From positions 124,001-188,000 of the forward strand of contig JASAMV010008978.1 of assembly GCA_030248065.1 (NCBI GenBank): a stretch of DNA of 64,000 nucleotides, given 5' to 3'. Source of the DNA: Rhynchonema sp. JSB1_4 (taxonomy: Eukaryota > Nematoda > Chromadorea > Monhysterida > Xyalidae). The notes below the pieces were generated by a model that worked only from the letters and a program-made list of their open reading frames with translations, searched no databases and had not been told where the DNA came from. A program made the position numbers and the translations under genes. Of the stretch, positions 36,201-46,199 are shown in pieces (position 1 is the first letter of the stretch; each line of letters starts with the position of its first letter).

Positions 36201-39200
36201 TGCGCTAGATAATGCTTATTGTGGTATTTGGCAAAATAACAAACCAACAAAAACCAAATTATGTATTCACATTTGCAGAGCAATCGTCGTTATCCCTGAT
36301 GTACAAAGGCCAGCCGGTTGCCGTCATGTCCGATATTGAGTTCTTTCCACATCGAAAAGAGGAACGCGTGGCCAGACAATTTGGTTGGTTTTTTTTATTT
36401 TGCTCGTGTTTGGAATTTTGAAATCTTTCTTCACATGTCGAGGGAACCTGTTTGTACTACATGAAGTGTGTTTCAAATACGTTTATGCCTGTCTTGTGAA
36501 GCATTTTTGCTTGCTGTTTTTGTTGGCGTAACTGATACTAGAAATAAAAATGCCGCACAGCTGCGGCGATGTTCATCACTTTCGTGGAACATTCCTTGCT
36601 TTCGAATTTCAGCACAGGTTCAGGATTGATATTTTAAGAGAGTTTGCCTCTGTTGTTTCAAGAAGGTGTTATTTGATGAAATATGGCAATTTTACCTTTT
36701 TTTTTAAATAAATCTTTTACTGTCATTCAGGCACAACCGACGGTCGTCATCCGACTATCAGCGCAATCATGCAGACTGGCGACTGGTGTGTCGGCGGTGA
36801 TCTGCAGGTTTGAATGGCTCCTTCAGTCTGTTGGTTATGGTTTGGGTATACTTGCGGGCCGGAAAAAAAACCGTTTTTTTTTCGGAAAAAAAACCGAAAA
36901 AAAACCGTTTTTTTTCCGAGGCCCGGAAAAATACGTTTTTATTTTTCCGGAAATTTTTCCAAGTGGCAACTTTTGGAAAAAAAACCGTTTTTTTTTCAAA
37001 AATTTACCAAAAAATTTAAAGATTGCGAGAAAAGAATTTCAAAAAAAAAAATAAAACTCGCCAAAAAACTCAAAAAAACACCTTTTTATATCCCCCGTCC
37101 TTTTTTTCCCCTTTTTTCAGGCCATTTCCAGACGAAATTTTCTCCAAAATAGGCGTTTTTGGACCATGGGTATCCTTAAGTACTGGAAAAATATTTGGAA
37201 AAAAAACGGTTTTTTTTCCGGAAAAAAAACGGTTTTTTTTCCAAAAATATATTTTGCGGAAAAATACGCAAGTATAGGTTTGGGGTTAGCTTTGGTTCGC
37301 TAGCGTTTGTACTGACGACAATGATGCACTGAGCCCAGTCCATGGAAGCGAATTGTTACCTGAACTTACGCCGAAACGATGAAATCAGGTCATTTCGGAA
37401 GAAGCTGCTTGGAGTCCCCGTTGGAGCAGGCAATTTTTTCTTCACCAAGGATTTTGGTGTGTGCTTGCGTTTCCGTTTTCACAGACAAATTAGTTTTAGC
37501 AACGAAATGAACAAGTCAAAAGTTGTACCATGAGACAGGGTGAGCGTTGCGTTTGTGTGCAAGCCGGGCCGATCACCAAGTTTGAGATCGCCCTGGATCT
37601 ATATTACGAACCGTTGATGATGTGCCCGTATTCAAACACCACGCACAGCCAATAGCACCAAAAATTCATTTGCCATAGTTTAATTTCGGCGGTCCAGTTC
37701 CTACACTCTCGTTGCCGGGAAGATTGTACGAATTGTATGTGTATGTATATTCAGTTTATGGTTTATACTGACACAAACCACTGCCATGCCCGCAGGTCCT
37801 GGACAAGTTCGAGTACAATGACGGTCTCGACGCCTATCGCCTGACACCGATGCAGTTGAGACAGCGACTGACTGAACTTGACGCGGACGCTGTGTTTGTG
37901 TTCCAGGTCGGCGTTTTGTGTTACTTACATTGGATCTGGTTGAAAACTGTGTGCTATTTTTTTCATATTCTTGTCACATGTGCGAGAAATATAGATCAAT
38001 ATTTGCCGTGTTGGATATTACTATTGACAATATAAAATTTGTTGATTTTCATTGCTATTTGTTTTTTTTGCGTGATCTTTTCGCGTGTGTCTTACCTAAT
38101 TTGAATGTCCGAGAAGCTGGCCGAAATCCGAAAGAAATCCATGCCAAGTTTCACACTGCGCGAACCACGCGATTGTATTTTTCTCACTTGACTGTCCCTG
38201 TTGTCCCAGCACAAATCAAGAAATGTTTCGTACATTGCTAATCATATGGATCGTTTTGGATCAGAGCAATAAGTACTGCTTCTTCCGCCACTAAGCAAAC
38301 CAAACAGAAAAAAACATTCTCACTCGTTCTAAAATATTGAAAAATTCAACAGTTTTCTTTCATCAAAAAATAGATGTTTTATTTGCCAGCTGCGCAATCC
38401 GATTCACAACGGCCACGCCATGCTGATGCGCGACACCCGGCAACGTCTGCTGGATAGGGGATACAAACGTCCGGTGTTGCTATTGCATCCGCTAGGTGAG
38501 TGGGTGTTGTTGAGAATGTTGTTGTTCTTGAATTCATCTTCGAATTTACGTCCGGAACGTTGCGTTGATTTGATGCCCGTCACATTGACTGGTATGTTTC
38601 CGCAGGTGGGCCTGCGATGCACCATGTCATCGTCGGTGCGAATGCACCTTTAAAAACGCTGTGTGCTAACTGTCATATGTGCCCAGGGTTATGGGTTAGG
38701 GTCGGGTGGTACCCGACATCCTGAGGAAAAAACCGACACCCGACAGTTCCAAAAAATCCGACACCCGACACCTAGTTTTTGAAAAAAACCCGACACCTAG
38801 TTTTTGGACCAAAACAGGCAAAATTTTGCTCATTTGCATCTTTTGTGCAATTTTTTGGCTCAAGTTACTGAATTCAAGTATTTTCACACGAAATAAGTGC
38901 CAAAATATCACATTCTGCGTCTTCGGAAACATTTGGTTCGAAGAAAATTTTTTCTCAAAAATCTCTCAGCAAAGCTGATGTTTTGAACCGTAAGTGTCGG
39001 GTGTCGGGTCCCAAAAAACCCGACACAAGACATCTAGGGGCACCCGACACCCGACATCTCTCTAACCCTACCCAGGGTGTTGACGATAGATAGACTTTTC
39101 GCCCGAAATGTGTTTGTTGACGATAGACAAATCACCTCTGTCTAAAATCTGGAGCGTTGACAAATATTGAAGTCCTACTAATTCGTGAAATAATGCTGTT

Positions 39201-42200
39201 TTATGGGTAAAAAGTACGAAATGCTGGGCCGTTGACGATAGATAGATGAATTTAGGGGAGAAGCCAAAATTTTCCACGTATATTGACGACAGATGTATGA
39301 CAGACAGAGGTGGTTGGTGGACTCCCCCCTCCCCGTCCAAGTGCTACCCTGTGTGTGTGCGTCTTATCATTCAAATGTTTAAAGGGGCTCCGCCATATAT
39401 ACGCGACCGAAACCAATCTCAATGAAACTTGGCACCGTAAGTGGGCTTGGTCCAAAACACTCACGGCCAAGAAAGTTTTTCCCCATATCAGTTCCCTGTC
39501 TGAGCCAGGAGGGCTAAAAGGTAAAAAATTTTGACCCTACCTCAGCACCTTGAAATTAAAATATCGATCTGTTTCGCATATTGTTTGAGTGCAGTTTGTT
39601 CACAAATTTTTCATAAACGCCTTGGGTCTAATTTAGAACCATACAGTGATGTAGTTGGTCCGAGCAAGAAAGCTAGCTAGCTGGAGGGGTCCGGCGCAAG
39701 AAAGCTAGCTAGCTAGCCGGGTACCCCGATTTGGGGGGGGGTATTGGTCCAGAAGTCAAAAACAGGGGTATAAAAATTGGTCGAAATTTTGCTAAAATAA
39801 GCCTTAAAATGCGTATTTTTGTGCACGTGTGAGAAAATTTGAACGAATTTGACCATTTTGGCCCATAAAATGGTCATTTTGGCACTAAAATCAACACTTT
39901 TCTTACTTGATGACCGGAGCAAGAAAGCTAGCTAGCCAGTTTGGGGGGGGTCTGGGTTTCGGAGCGCGAAAGCTACCTAGCAGTTGGGGGGGTAATACCC
40001 CCCCCCATACCCCCCCAACCACATCACTGGAACCATATTCACTTTTTTGGCACTACCACAGCTCGCGCTATTTTGCCAAAACCACGGAAATTTTCGAAAA
40101 AAAATTTTCCGTTGTATTTTCCGGTCACATAGAAAGCACGCAGAGTTTTTATATAAAGTAGGCAAGAAAGCCCGTATATCATGCTATTCAGGCGATCAAT
40201 GACTAATTTTCCACCGCTGATAAGTTTCGACAAAAGCGCGCTCAACTGTGGTGAACCTCAACTTTTTTGCCATTCTCTGTGGATCCCAAGCACACTTCTA
40301 TCTCATATTTTCCTATTTTAGTAACAATGTACCGAGGTGATATATGGCACGCTAGATAGTAAAAATATAATTGTTGTTAGTTATGTGCAAATCTAGGTTG
40401 GTCCAGCTGCATCCTTGGAGGTACGAGCAATAAATGAATTTTACACAAAATTCATAATTTTAGCAAATTTTCACTTCCGTCATATTTTTAGCCTATCTAC
40501 AGTTGGGTAGGAATTGTGGCTTTTGCTGTCCGATGAAGCCCAAACGTTATTGTTGTTTATCGATCAAAATTCAAAATTATAGCTCTAACGTTCTTGAGAA
40601 AAATCGTGTTAATTGAGGTCCATGCGTTGGACTTGGAACTACAACCGGGCTTACAACAGGACCAGCGTCTGCGGTGCCTTCACTTAACATGATTTTTCTC
40701 AGGATACGTTAGAACTAGAATTTTGGATTTTGATCGATAAACAACAACAACGTTGGGGCTTCATCGGACAGCAAAGGCCACAAATCCGTCACAAATGTAG
40801 GTAGGCTAAAAATATGACGGAAGCGAAAATTTGCTAAAATTATGAATTTTGTGTACAACTCATTTATTGCTCGTACCTCCAAGCATGCAGCTGGACCAAC
40901 CTAGATTTGCACAATTAACAACAATTATATTTTTACTATCTAGCGTGCCATATATCACCTCGGTACATTGTTACTAAAATAGGAAAATATAAGATAGAAG
41001 TGTGCTTAGGATCCACAGAAAATGGCAAAAAAAGTTGAGGTTCACCACAGTTGAGCGAGCTTTTGTCGAAACTTATCAGCGGTGGAAAATTAGTCATTGA
41101 TCGCCTGAATAGCATAATATACGGGCTTTCTTGCCTACTTTATATAAAAACTCTGTGTGCTTTCTATGTGACCGGAAAATACAACGGAAAATTTTTTTTC
41201 GAAAATTTCCGTGGTTTTGACAAAATAGCGCGAGCTGTGGTAGTGCCAAAAAAGTGAATATGGTTCTAAATTAGACCCAAGGCGTTTATGAAAAATTTGT
41301 GAACAAACTGCACACAAAGAATATGCGAAACAGATTGATATTTTAATTTTAAGGTGCTGAGGTAGGGTCAAAATTTTTTACCTTTTAGCCCTCCTTGTTC
41401 AGACAGGGAGCTGATATGGGAAAAAATTTTCTTGGCCGTGAGTGTTTTGGACCAAGCCCACTTACGGTGCCAAGTCTCATTGAGATTGGTTTCGGTCGCA
41501 TATATATGGCGGAGACCCTTTAAAAATTCCAATTTAGGTGGTTGGACTAAGGACGATGACGTACCGCTACCCGTTCGAATGCAACAACATCACGCAGTGC
41601 TGAATGTAAGTGGATTGGCTGATGTTTCAGTAAGGGCTCCACCAGATAGACCCGAAACCCGAAACATAAATTTTTTCGATGTCCATGGTTCGGGTTCTGA
41701 AAAAAATCCGAAACCCGAAACACAAGGCATGATAATCGAAAATGCTTCGGTCTTGCCACTTGTAGCTGACGTGAACAATTTATAGTCAGTCGAAACATTT
41801 TCGATTATCATGCTTCGTGTTTCGGGTTTTTTTTTCAAAACCCGAAACTTGGACACAGAAAGGTGGAGCCCTAATGTGTGTAGTTGGTCTTGGTGGAAGT
41901 TTGGCGGTTATTTGGTTTTGCTGAACTCACTGAGAACGGTACTGGTCACTTTTAGTGAATCACAGCCGTGCGCTCTTTTTTATCCGTTTATCGAATGCAT
42001 ATTCTGTTATTGGTCGCACAATGACTTTATTAGAATTGGTCAAATTTTTTCCTGAATCGTAAAGCGGGACAGTGACGGGGCAATGACGTTGCGTTGCGTG
42101 ATCGCATACAAAGCATGTAGTAAAGAGAATGTTTCAGACCTGCGGCAACGTGGTTGATCTGCTAGATTATTTTTAGCTGAAAATGTTTTGCGAGAATCAC

Positions 42201-45200
42201 AAATAGCACAGTGGTTAAGAGTGATTGAACGTGAAAATCAGGCTTGATTTGATGAATTCTTATATGATCATTGTGCGACCAATATCAATACTGGAAACAA
42301 CACGGTCAGAAATGTTCCAGCAAACCGAGTAGCCTTTTGTCCCAGCGCTTGCAAAATCGTATAAAACGTCAACTGATTCACTAATACTAGAGCGGGCACT
42401 GCTAACAGACAGTCACCACACCATTTTTTACCATTGTATTAATAATAATAATAATTGTTAAATGCTCAATAAATAGAATCTCGATATTTTTTGATCCGCA
42501 CACGTGGTGTGTTTATACGATGAGCTGCAAACTTACACCCGACTTTGTTTCGCGCAAATGACCAGAGTCGTCAAAAAGAGGCTCACAGTTCTATCGAACA
42601 AAGCGCAGGCCAATGAAACAGTCATGCGTTTATTATTTCGTTGTGCTTTAAGAGACAAGCGAAGTATTCTGATTACATCACCCTGTTATTATGTAGCGCG
42701 CGTGTAACATTTGTTTCTCGATAAGGGTACTGTGTTTGCGTGTTTATTTTTGTCAACTAGCTACTGCGTATTTTAGATCTCGTGGTGACGTGCTGCCTGG
42801 TCCAGTAGTCATCACCAGGGTTTCTTCTGCTACTAATGATGGCTCGTTGGGCCAGTAAAGATTTCGAATGAGCCACAAGATTTTGGCAAATCGGCCACCA
42901 ATGAGCCACCAGAATTTCAGGGAGCCAAGTACGAAAGCAAGAATGACCCACTAAATGAGCCACTATATTTTTTGGCAAACAAGCCACTTTTGAAAAAAAA
43001 ATGAGCCCATCATCTTCAAAACAGTGACCATCAATTGGTGCCAACCGCTTGCTTGCTTGCTGCAGGAGGGCGTGCTGGAGCCGAGCTGGACCGTGTTGGC
43101 CATCTTTCCATCGCCGATGTTGTACGCCGGTCCGACCGAAGTGCAGTGGCATGCCCGGGCACGAACGGCCGCCGGCGTGCAGTTCTACATTGTGGGCAGG
43201 GACCCGGCGGGCATTGCGCACCCGGACACCAACGACTTTCTCTATGACCCGACACATGGAGCGAAGGTGAGTGAATGGATGGTTTTTTTTCTTTCATTCA
43301 GAATGGGTGGTTGGTGTTTTTGGATTACGGATTTTTTAATGAGTGATTGCTCATTTTGCGCTGCATGTAGTCAAAAATAGTGCTTTGGTGGCCTTGGCCA
43401 ACAATAAACTATTTATTTACGCAATATTGATCATTTTCTATCCGAAGGTGCGCTGGGATGGGATATCGTTTGCGATGACAGCATGCATTTGTGTTGTGCA
43501 ATTGAAGAAACATTTTCGTTTTTTGATGTCGAAACGCGGTCTTATGTCGAAGTTTATGAAGTCGAAACAAGCAACCACATGTATAAGAGGGTCGGGTAGT
43601 TTAATTTCACGGCACGATTAATCGAACTATTCTGCCGTTGCCTTGTTGCGCTATTATGCGGACGAATGTGCACAGTATTGTGGACTTATAGTAATGTCGT
43701 CAAATCATGTCATCGAATCTTGTCGTCAGTAATCACATGTGTATTGTTTTCGCGCTCTCATTCGGGGCTCACGTATTGTTGCTTGTTTGACGACAAAACC
43801 ATTAGCCGTATTGTGGATCGATTGAGAATTTTTATTGATTTTCTTGTTAAAGTTGTATTTTTTCGTCTGCAGGTTCTGTCGATGGCGCCGAATCTGCCGC
43901 AGTTGGAGATCATTCCATTCCGCGTCGCTGCGTACGACAAACGATCACGCTCAATGCAGGTTAGCACGGAAGCTGGGCCACTTTGGCTGTTCTACATCGT
44001 CCAATCGGCAGTGTAACAAAAATGTGATAATATTTAAGAAGATTTACTCGATGTGCATTGAAAACGGCGGTATCCAATTTTTCTTATACGTTGCCGTGGA
44101 TAGCGTTTAGCAGAGCGCCTGCTGAGAAGCCAATTTTTGCTGATGATTTATTTTGATTTGACTGAATCAATTAACCCTGTGTGACTGGGAGAATAGGTCG
44201 AATGAATGTTTCCATCTGTCGCCATAGGTATCGGGTATAAATGATCATGTTTAATGGGTTAGTAGGACTATCTAAATCTTAACGTCAAATGTCGTAAAAT
44301 ATGGAAAATTTAATTCTGTAGCAATACCTATACTGCGGCTTTTCACGAGAATGTTTCTGGCATAACTTCCGAAATTTTTCGAACCTCTGAACAAAATTCT
44401 GATTGGAGAAGCCAGTATGTGTGAGCGTGTGAATGCACTACAAATGTTGAAAAGAACAATGTAAATCACAAATTCCGATTAACCATCTTTTAAAAAGCCT
44501 ATTTTAGCTTTATTTATGAACAATAACGCAAATAAGATCCCACAGTTGGGCTATTCTGCGGAAACTGCAGTGCCTTTGGAAAAATATTTTGGAAAGGAAA
44601 AAATCGCGCGGAAAAGCTTCGGATAAATTTCCCAGAATTTTTTCAGGCAGAAACGGTTTTTTTCATCTGAGCTACACCAATTTCCTACCCACGTAGTGCC
44701 CGGTTAAGGCAGATTCAATTTCGGTCTTATGCTGATGGATCTTAGGTTGCTGTGGTCTCTCTCAATAATGTCGTGGCGTTTGCTGTGTCGCATACACCGC
44801 GGTGAAGTCTCAAAATGCCGTCTCCGTAATGGATGATTTGCGATTTATGACGGCATCAGCCGGGCTACTGTCCCGAAGGTGGTCCAAAAATTACTTGGAA
44901 CTGTAGCTGATCGTGTCACAAACTGTTTTTTAGCGCTATGTGCAATTTGCGACCGTCACGAAAATTGGTGCTGCTGCTGACGTTGCGCTTGATTTGTTTT
45001 TAATGTTTTTGATTGTTTTGGTTGCTATAGTAAATTTCTAATTTCGTAGTCTCATGCATTTGTACAGACGCAGGGAAACTCCCGTTCGAAGTCGAGGCAG
45101 GCAACAAGCTCAGCACACAGTGAACAAGCCACGCAGCTAGCTCGTGCGCGTTTCGAATCGTCTGTTTTTTGCCTTGTCCGTTCTTTTTTTTTTTTTTAAA

Positions 45201-46199
45201 TTTCTTTTCCTTTTTCCTTTCTCGGGTCCCCTGTCCTGAGGGAAAACCCCAAAGAAATGTTTCAGTCACACAGGCTGTGTGTGTCAGCTGCGCGGCTGCG
45301 TTCACTCTGTGTTGAGCTTCTTGCCTGCCTCGACTTCGAACGGGAGTTTCCCTGCGTCTGTAAAAATGCATGAGGCAACGAAATTAGAAACTTACTATAG
45401 GCGCTTTAGCAAGACAACAAATGCTAATAACAAACTTCGTATTGAGAGGGAGAAGCATTTTGTTGGGATGCGAGAGCACTGTGTAACTGTTGTATTTAGC
45501 AAATTATTGAAAAAATTAATTTGGAGTCCTGTCTACGCCTAGGTTTCACGGGGTATTCGAGACCATCGGCGTGACGTTGTGCCCCCCGCTCGTCAGCCGA
45601 ATAGCACAATCGCCATGTGAAACTCACTTAGTAGAAAGATAAATTTCAAACAAATTATTTTTAAAAAAATTATTTTTAAAAAATTGTTAATTTGTAGTAC
45701 TATTGTGATTTAGAAAAGAAAAAAGGAATATAAGACACGAAATAAATGTTTAAAGACGTACATATTATATTGAGAGATGTGGGCAATTGGATAAAAGTTA
45801 TAAAAAATAAAAAGAATAAAAATAAAAAATAAAATTCGGCACTATCATGGTGTTATGAGAAAACTGGGTGTTTGTAAAATGGGGAGTCATAACTTTAATT
45901 ACAAAAATATAACAAAAAATGAGTAATAACAAAAAATGAGAATGGTACTATCCATCATCCATGGCAAGCTCGTTGGGTAGGTTGCAGGCGTGAAAATAAA
46001 GCATTTAGTATGATTACACGATCGAGTCATTCATTTTCAGTTTTTCGACGAAACTCGTGCGTCCGATTTCGAGTTCATCAGTGGCACGAAAATGCGCGCG
46101 TTCGCACGAAATGGACAGACACCGCCGGATGGCTTTATGGCGCCGAGCGCGTGGCAAGTACTGGCTGACTACTACAACGGACTGAATGTTGCCAAGTAA
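27226..46199 (+). CDS. PAPSS: bifunctional 3'-phosphoadenosine 5'-phosphosulfate synthase
   Basis: It activates sulfate: the C-terminal ATP sulfurylase makes APS from ATP and sulfate, and the N-terminal APS kinase phosphorylates it to PAPS, donor for all sulfotransferases. Eighteen exons join in phase: 27226-27342, 27704-27833, 28684-28775, 29621-29749, 30985-31087, 31787-31844, 32194-32290, 32723-32872, 33690-33804, 34170-34280, 36279-36383, 36731-36807, 37796-37906, 38390-38495, 41538-41605, 43066-43266, 43873-43959, 46041-46199 (671 aa). Kinase P-loop GLSGAGKT is at 78-85 (an intron splits its last Gly), DGDN at 106-109, then ENIRRV and FISPYAK. Sulfurylase motifs are QLRNP (465-469), HNGH (471-474), GWTKDDDVP and GRDPAG (567-572). 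All key residues are intact. An acidic insert ([16 protein letters not shown]) sits near the domain start. Introns are packed with transposons. The 5' end may be exon 23690-23797 instead. Confidence 0.95.
27888..28170. repeat. AAAAACCG/TTTTTCCAGGCC repeat, family M5 (copy 1)
   Basis: In PAPS synthase intron 2. It shares the string TTTTTCCAGGCCAAAAGTTGGTCGCCTG and onward blocks (TTGGGCAAAATGTGATCTAAA) with copies at 34610-34875 and 51895-52240, all in plus orientation. AT-rich, non-coding, origin unclear. Confidence 0.6.
29093..29515. mobile_element. hAT-like element, family H1 (copy 1), 8-bp TSD with one mismatch
   Basis: Ends read CAGTGGTGTCGTTGAGAAAT and, from the other side, CAGTGGTGTCCTTAGGGG. 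Flanks are GTTGCTTT (29085-29092) and GTTCCTTT (29516-29523). Subterminal words repeat TTTCCCATAC and CCCATACTAGGCGGG. It lies in PAPS synthase intron 3. A second full copy, in the opposite orientation, is at 57361-57785. Confidence 0.85.
29772..30146. mobile_element. TA-flanked MITE, family M2 (copy 2), split by another element
   Basis: The left end (GTAAATTTCCAAATTGGCTG) starts 22 bp after the donor of PAPS synthase exon 4. The matching right end lies at 30070-30146. Compared with the intact copy at 11425-11667, about 137 bp are inserted after CGCCCCATAG. Confidence 0.8.
29819..29955. mobile_element. PIF/Harbinger-like MITE, family M3 (copy 2), nested in family M2
   Basis: Both ends read inward GGGCTCCACCAGA. 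CTA lies to the left and TTA to the right, where the intact host copy has a single TTA, so the target duplication is 3 bp of TWA type. The interior is a tandem of CCGAAACCCGAAA words. This records insertion of M3 after M2. Confidence 0.82.
31268..31643. repeat. diverged repeat with CAGTGGCC / GCACTG ends
   Basis: It starts CAGTGGCCACTTCTCAGAAG and ends CCATAGCACTG, with subterminal G-rich words and a TTTTCGACGAAAATGGGTAC core like the hAT-like families. I could not find a convincing 8-bp duplication, so this is only a likely relative. It lies in PAPS synthase intron 5. Confidence 0.45.
33011..33112. repeat. dispersed repeat, family M7 (copy 1)
   Basis: It shares about 95 bases (GTTGGGATGCGAGAGC ... 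GGAGTCCTGTCTACGCCTAG, GGGGTATT) with 45462-45556 in the same orientation. Both lie in introns of PAPS synthase. No inverted ends are visible. Confidence 0.75.
33995..34145. repeat. truncated copy of hAT-like family H1
   Basis: It begins GTTGTTGAGAAATCGAAAAT and carries the family words TTTCCCACACATGCC and CCGAGGGGGTTTCT, but lacks the CAGTGGTG terminus and the far end. It stops about 25 bp before PAPS synthase exon 10. Confidence 0.65.
34610..34875. repeat. AAAAACCG/TTTTTCCAGGCC repeat, family M5 (copy 2)
   Basis: In PAPS synthase intron 10, aligned with 27888-28170 through the string ATTTTTCCAGGCCAAAAC and the following GGTCGCCTG and AAATGTGGTCT blocks. Confidence 0.6.
35344..36186. mobile_element. 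hAT-like element, family H2 (copy 1), exact 8-bp TSD
   Basis: GTGCCGCG is duplicated exactly at 35336-35343 and 36187-36194. Ends read inward CTGTATAGTTCCTGGGAGG and CAGCGTAGTTCCTGGTCCGG, matching the element at 58641-58899. It contains AAGGTACAC words near both ends and, from about 35770 to 36120, a truncated piece of the H3 family found complete at 36847-37276. It lies in PAPS synthase intron 10. Confidence 0.85.
36847..37276. mobile_element. element of AACCGTTTTT words with exact 8-bp TSD (family H3)
   Basis: GGTTTGGG is duplicated exactly at 36839-36846 and 37277-37284. The terminal inverted repeat is TATACTTGCG / CGCAAGTATA. Inside are repeated GGAAAAAAAACCG and CGGTTTTTTTTCC words on both sides of a CTCCAAAATAGGCGTTTTTG core. 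It lies in PAPS synthase intron 12. Related pieces lie at 35770-36120 and 56128-56520. Confidence 0.85.
39383..41519. mobile_element. 2.1-kb palindromic element flanked by TTAA (P1), with hAT insert
   Basis: The left half (39383 to about 40640) and right half (about 40650-41519) are near-perfect inverted copies of about 0.86 kb once the inserted hAT element is removed. Ends read AGGGGCTCCGCCATATATAC and AGGGTCTCCGCCATATATAT. TTAA lies directly outside both ends (39379-39382 and 41520-41523); TTTAAA is an equally valid reading. No transposase frame is visible. It fills intron 14 of PAPS synthase, ending 18 bp before exon 15. Confidence 0.85.
39644..40029. mobile_element. hAT-like element, family H4 (copy 1), exact 8-bp TSD, nested in P1
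   Basis: GAACCATA is duplicated exactly at 39636-39643 and 40030-40037. The other arm of the host palindrome (about 41258-41275) carries the same site uninterrupted, so the insertion is proven within the window. Ends read CAGTGATGTAGTTGGTCCGA and CAGTGATGTGGTTGGGGGG. The subterminal word GCAAGAAAGCTAGCTAGC recurs three times, with a TGACCATTTTGGCCCATAAA-type core. Confidence 0.93.
41634..41871. mobile_element. PIF/Harbinger-like MITE, family M3 (copy 3), TAA TSD
   Basis: TAA flanks both sides (41631-41633 and 41872-41874). Ends read inward GGGCTCCACCAGATAGACCC and GGGCTCCACCTTTCTG. An inner inverted pair (GATAATCGAAAATG / CATTTTCGATTATC) surrounds the centre. It begins 28 bp after PAPS synthase exon 15. 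Confidence 0.85.
42008..42284. repeat. inverted-repeat MITE, family M1 (copy 2, reverse orientation)
   Basis: Reverse-oriented full copy of the element at 2669-2945, with TATTGGTCGCACAATGAC and its complement at the ends. In PAPS synthase intron 15. Confidence 0.85.
45023..45402. repeat. foldback element with arms of about 110 bp
   Basis: The left arm (CTATAGTAAATTTCTAATTT, then CAGACGCAGGGAAACTCCCG and CGAGGCAGGCAACAAGCTCA) is mirrored at 45285-45402. The centre is T-rich. It lies in PAPS synthase intron 17. No clear target duplication. Confidence 0.75.
45462..45556. repeat. dispersed repeat, family M7 (copy 2)
   Basis: Direct copy of 33011-33112, sharing GTTGGGATGCGAGAGC and GGAGTCCTGTCTACGCCTAG. 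Confidence 0.75.

Noticed and set aside
42757..43257. 166-codon minus-strand open frame
   Set aside because: It is antisense to PAPS synthase exon 16, which is fixed by homology.
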